This document shows, in pieces, positions 62,281-64,000 of a DNA stretch of 64,000 nt. The notes beneath the pieces were generated by a model, which saw only the letters and a program-made list of their open reading frames with translations, had not been told where the DNA came from and ran no database searches. This DNA comes from Prochlorococcus sp. AG-355-J09 (GTDB taxonomy: Bacteria; Cyanobacteriota; Cyanobacteriia; PCC-6307; Cyanobiaceae), in the NCBI GenBank assembly GCA_003278735.1, contig QCDO01000007.1, positions 26,285 to 90,284 of the forward strand. The letters run 5' to 3'. Every line of letters starts with the position of its first letter. The first letter of the stretch is position 1. The position numbers and the translations under genes were made by a program.

Positions 62281-63974
62281 TAAGATATTGCTATGGGAAC
62301 TCTCCAGTCACTTCCTAATGATTGACTGCTAAGTTTTAGAATTGGAGGAGCCTGCTTTCTTTTAAATTCCGCTTTTTTTATGAGTGAGATAATTTTTAAA
62401 ATTAAATCTTTTTTATAGCCATCTTCTTCTAGTTGTTGTAAATCTTTTTTCTCTTCGATAATTCCTTTAAGAATATTATCTAAAGTAGAATAAGGTGGGA
62501 GAGAATCAGTATCTAATTGATCAGGACCTAATTCGGCGCTGGGAGCTTTCGTACGTATATTTTCTCCAATTATATTTACATTAGTATCTAACATATATAA
62601 CTTTCTACGATTAATTGAATCTTCACTATCAAGCCAATTGCATAATTTAAAAACATTTGTTTTATATAAATCCCCAATTACCGATAATCCCCCATTCATA
62701 TCACCATAAAGTGTGCAATATCCTACGGCCAGCTCTGATTTATTGCCTGTTGAAAGTAACAAATGCTTTTCTTGATTTGCTAAAGCCATAAGAAGTGTAC
62801 CTCTTATCCTTGACTGAATATTTTGATTTGTTATCTCAGCCATTTCGAAATCTATGTTTTGTATAAATGATTCTTCAAAAGAGGTCATCAAGTTTTCAAT
62901 TGGAATGCTCTTGAGACTTATATTTAATCTTCTTGCTAAATCTTTTGCATCACTCTTTGAATGAGATGAGCTCCACTTAGAGGGCATTGAAACGCAATAA
63001 ACATTTTCACTTCCTAGAGCAGCTGTAGCAATTGCTGAGACAAGTGCTGAATCAATACCACCACTTAATCCAACTAAAGCGGTTTTGAATCCACATTTTT
63101 TTGCATAATCTTTAACACCAAGGACTAATGCATCAAAAATTGATGCCATTTCGGAGTTTTTAAATTCATTTTTTTCAGGTTTTGTTTGCTCAATTTCCCA
63201 GCTTGAGGAATCTTCCGAAAAGGATTTTAATTGCTTAATTTTATTTCCATTCTTATCAAGAATAAAACTATTGCCATCAAAAATTAAATTATCATTTGCT
63301 CCAATCTGGTTGACATAAATAAGTGGCACTTGAAGATATTGTGCAGCAAAACTGGAAACCTTGGATCTTAACTCTAACTTTTTCAGAGTATATGGGGAGG
63401 CTGATAAATTTACTAAAATATCAACTTTTTGTTTCTTTAAATCAATAATGGGATTTTTTCTATGAATTCCTCTACCTTCTATATCTTTATTGACCCATAA
63501 ATCTTCACATATAGTAAAGCCAAGTCGCCAAGTTTTATTTTTAATTTTTTTAATCAATACGGAAACTTTTTCTTCTGATCTAAAGTATCTTTTCTCATCA
63601 AATACTTCATAAGTGGGAAGAATAATTTTACGCGCAATTATTTTCCATTCACCGCCTTCAACCAACGCAATAGAATTATAAAGATTAGGAAAAAAAGAAT
63701 CATTTATTATCTCAGCTATTCCTACTGAGATACTTAAGTTTCCATATTTTTTATTAATATCTAAAGCTAATTGATCAAGAATTTGGTATTGATTTTTGAT
63801 TAAATTTTTTTTAAAAAGTAAGTCATTTGCAGGATATCCCCATAATGACAATTCTGGAGTAAGAACAAAATCAGCAGAAATTGAGCTAGCTTTCGAAGCA
63901 ATATTAAGTATTCTTTTTGCATTGCCCTCTAAATCTCCAACAACTGGATTTATTTGAGCAAGTAAAAACTTCAT
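62277..63974 (-). CDS. nadE: Glutamine-dependent NAD+ synthetase
   Basis: It amidates nicotinic acid adenine dinucleotide to NAD+. The 565-residue protein joins an N-terminal nitrilase-type glutaminase (PELSLWGYP with the catalytic Glu, then FTICEDLW with the nucleophilic Cys) to a C-terminal synthetase domain with the PP-loop motif GLSGGIDSALV near residue 303 and STGNKSELAVGYCTLYGD. It is complete within the window, with its ATG at 63974. Confidence 0.96.
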   Translation of the reverse strand: MKFLLAQINPVVGDLEGNAKRILNIASKASSISADFVLTPELSLWGYPANDLLFKKNLIKNQYQILDQLALDINKKYGNLSISVGIAEIINDSFFPNLYNSIALVEGGEWKIIARKIILPTYEVFDEKRYFRSEEKVSVLIKKIKNKTWRLGFTICEDLWVNKDIEGRGIHRKNPIIDLKKQKVDILVNLSASPYTLKKLELRSKVSSFAAQYLQVPLIYVNQIGANDNLIFDGNSFILDKNGNKIKQLKSFSEDSSSWEIEQTKPEKNEFKNSEMASIFDALVLGVKDYAKKCGFKTALVGLSGGIDSALVSAIATAALGSENVYCVSMPSKWSSSHSKSDAKDLARRLNISLKSIPIENLMTSFEESFIQNIDFEMAEITNQNIQSRIRGTLLMALANQEKHLLLSTGNKSELAVGYCTLYGDMNGGLSVIGDLYKTNVFKLCNWLDSEDSINRRKLYMLDTNVNIIGENIRTKAPSAELGPDQLDTDSLPPYSTLDNILKGIIEEKKDLQQLEEDGYKKDLILKIISLIKKAEFKRKQAPPILKLSSQSLGSDWRVPIAISY

Positions 63975-64000
63975 TCAACTAATTTAATAGATTCATATAA

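Overview
The window is a 64 kb piece of an AT-rich, gene-dense bacterial chromosome that looks like a marine picocyanobacterium, most likely a high-light Prochlorococcus. The evidence is a split RNA polymerase beta' subunit (rpoC1 and rpoC2), a cyanobacterial ATP synthase operon with both b and b' subunits, a tocopherol/plastoquinone-type methyltransferase, a high-light-inducible protein, Ycf35, cyanobacterial-type PII, Ccs1/CcdA cytochrome c assembly, and very short intergenic gaps. The strain assignment is inferred from family memory and gene content, not from a database search. There is no prophage, insertion sequence, CRISPR array or rRNA operon, so this is core genome.

Layout: 1-3.4 kb is the end of the str operon (fusA fragment, tufA, rpsJ), followed by a Lon-N protein and an MPBQ-type methyltransferase. 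At 5-9 kb are pheA, a DUF1997 protein, rnhB and rne. At 9-13 kb are dapL, clpS, a cobalamin-type radical SAM protein, a gene-poor patch with a possible decayed gene, and tRNA-Thr(CGU). At 13-18.7 kb is the rimP-nusA-ylxR-infB operon; infB carries a nearly exact 90-bp tandem duplication. At 18.8-23.2 kb are an HtrA protease, rpiA, hisD, rpsT and tatD. At 23.4-32.8 kb are rpoB-rpoC1-rpoC2, then a short hli gene and rlmN. At 34-38.9 kb are a HEAT-repeat protein, a tight DUF2997-Ycf35-ferredoxin-aldo/keto reductase operon, rsmG, a J-domain protein and a DUF3143 protein.

At 38.9-43.5 kb is a compact biotin operon, bioF-esterase-bioC-bioD-bioA, transcribed leftward. At 43.6-50.2 kb are a Ski2-like helicase, fumC, purB and tlyA. 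At 50.2-54.7 kb are glnB with a small partner gene behind a near-consensus NtcA box, queF, and ftsW-ccdA-ccs1. At 54.9-60.7 kb is the ATP synthase operon (atp1, a, c, b', b, delta, alpha, gamma), followed closely by a [2Fe-2S] ferredoxin, a 63-residue protein and a DUF3326 protein. The window ends with nadE.

Most genes have housekeeping roles in translation, transcription, RNA decay, energy and cofactor synthesis. The most promising less-described items are the Ycf35/ferredoxin operon, the small gene cotranscribed with glnB, alternative RNA hairpins before atpE, the unusual esterase in the biotin operon, and several genes of 25-50 residues. I see no clearly new defence or mobile system.
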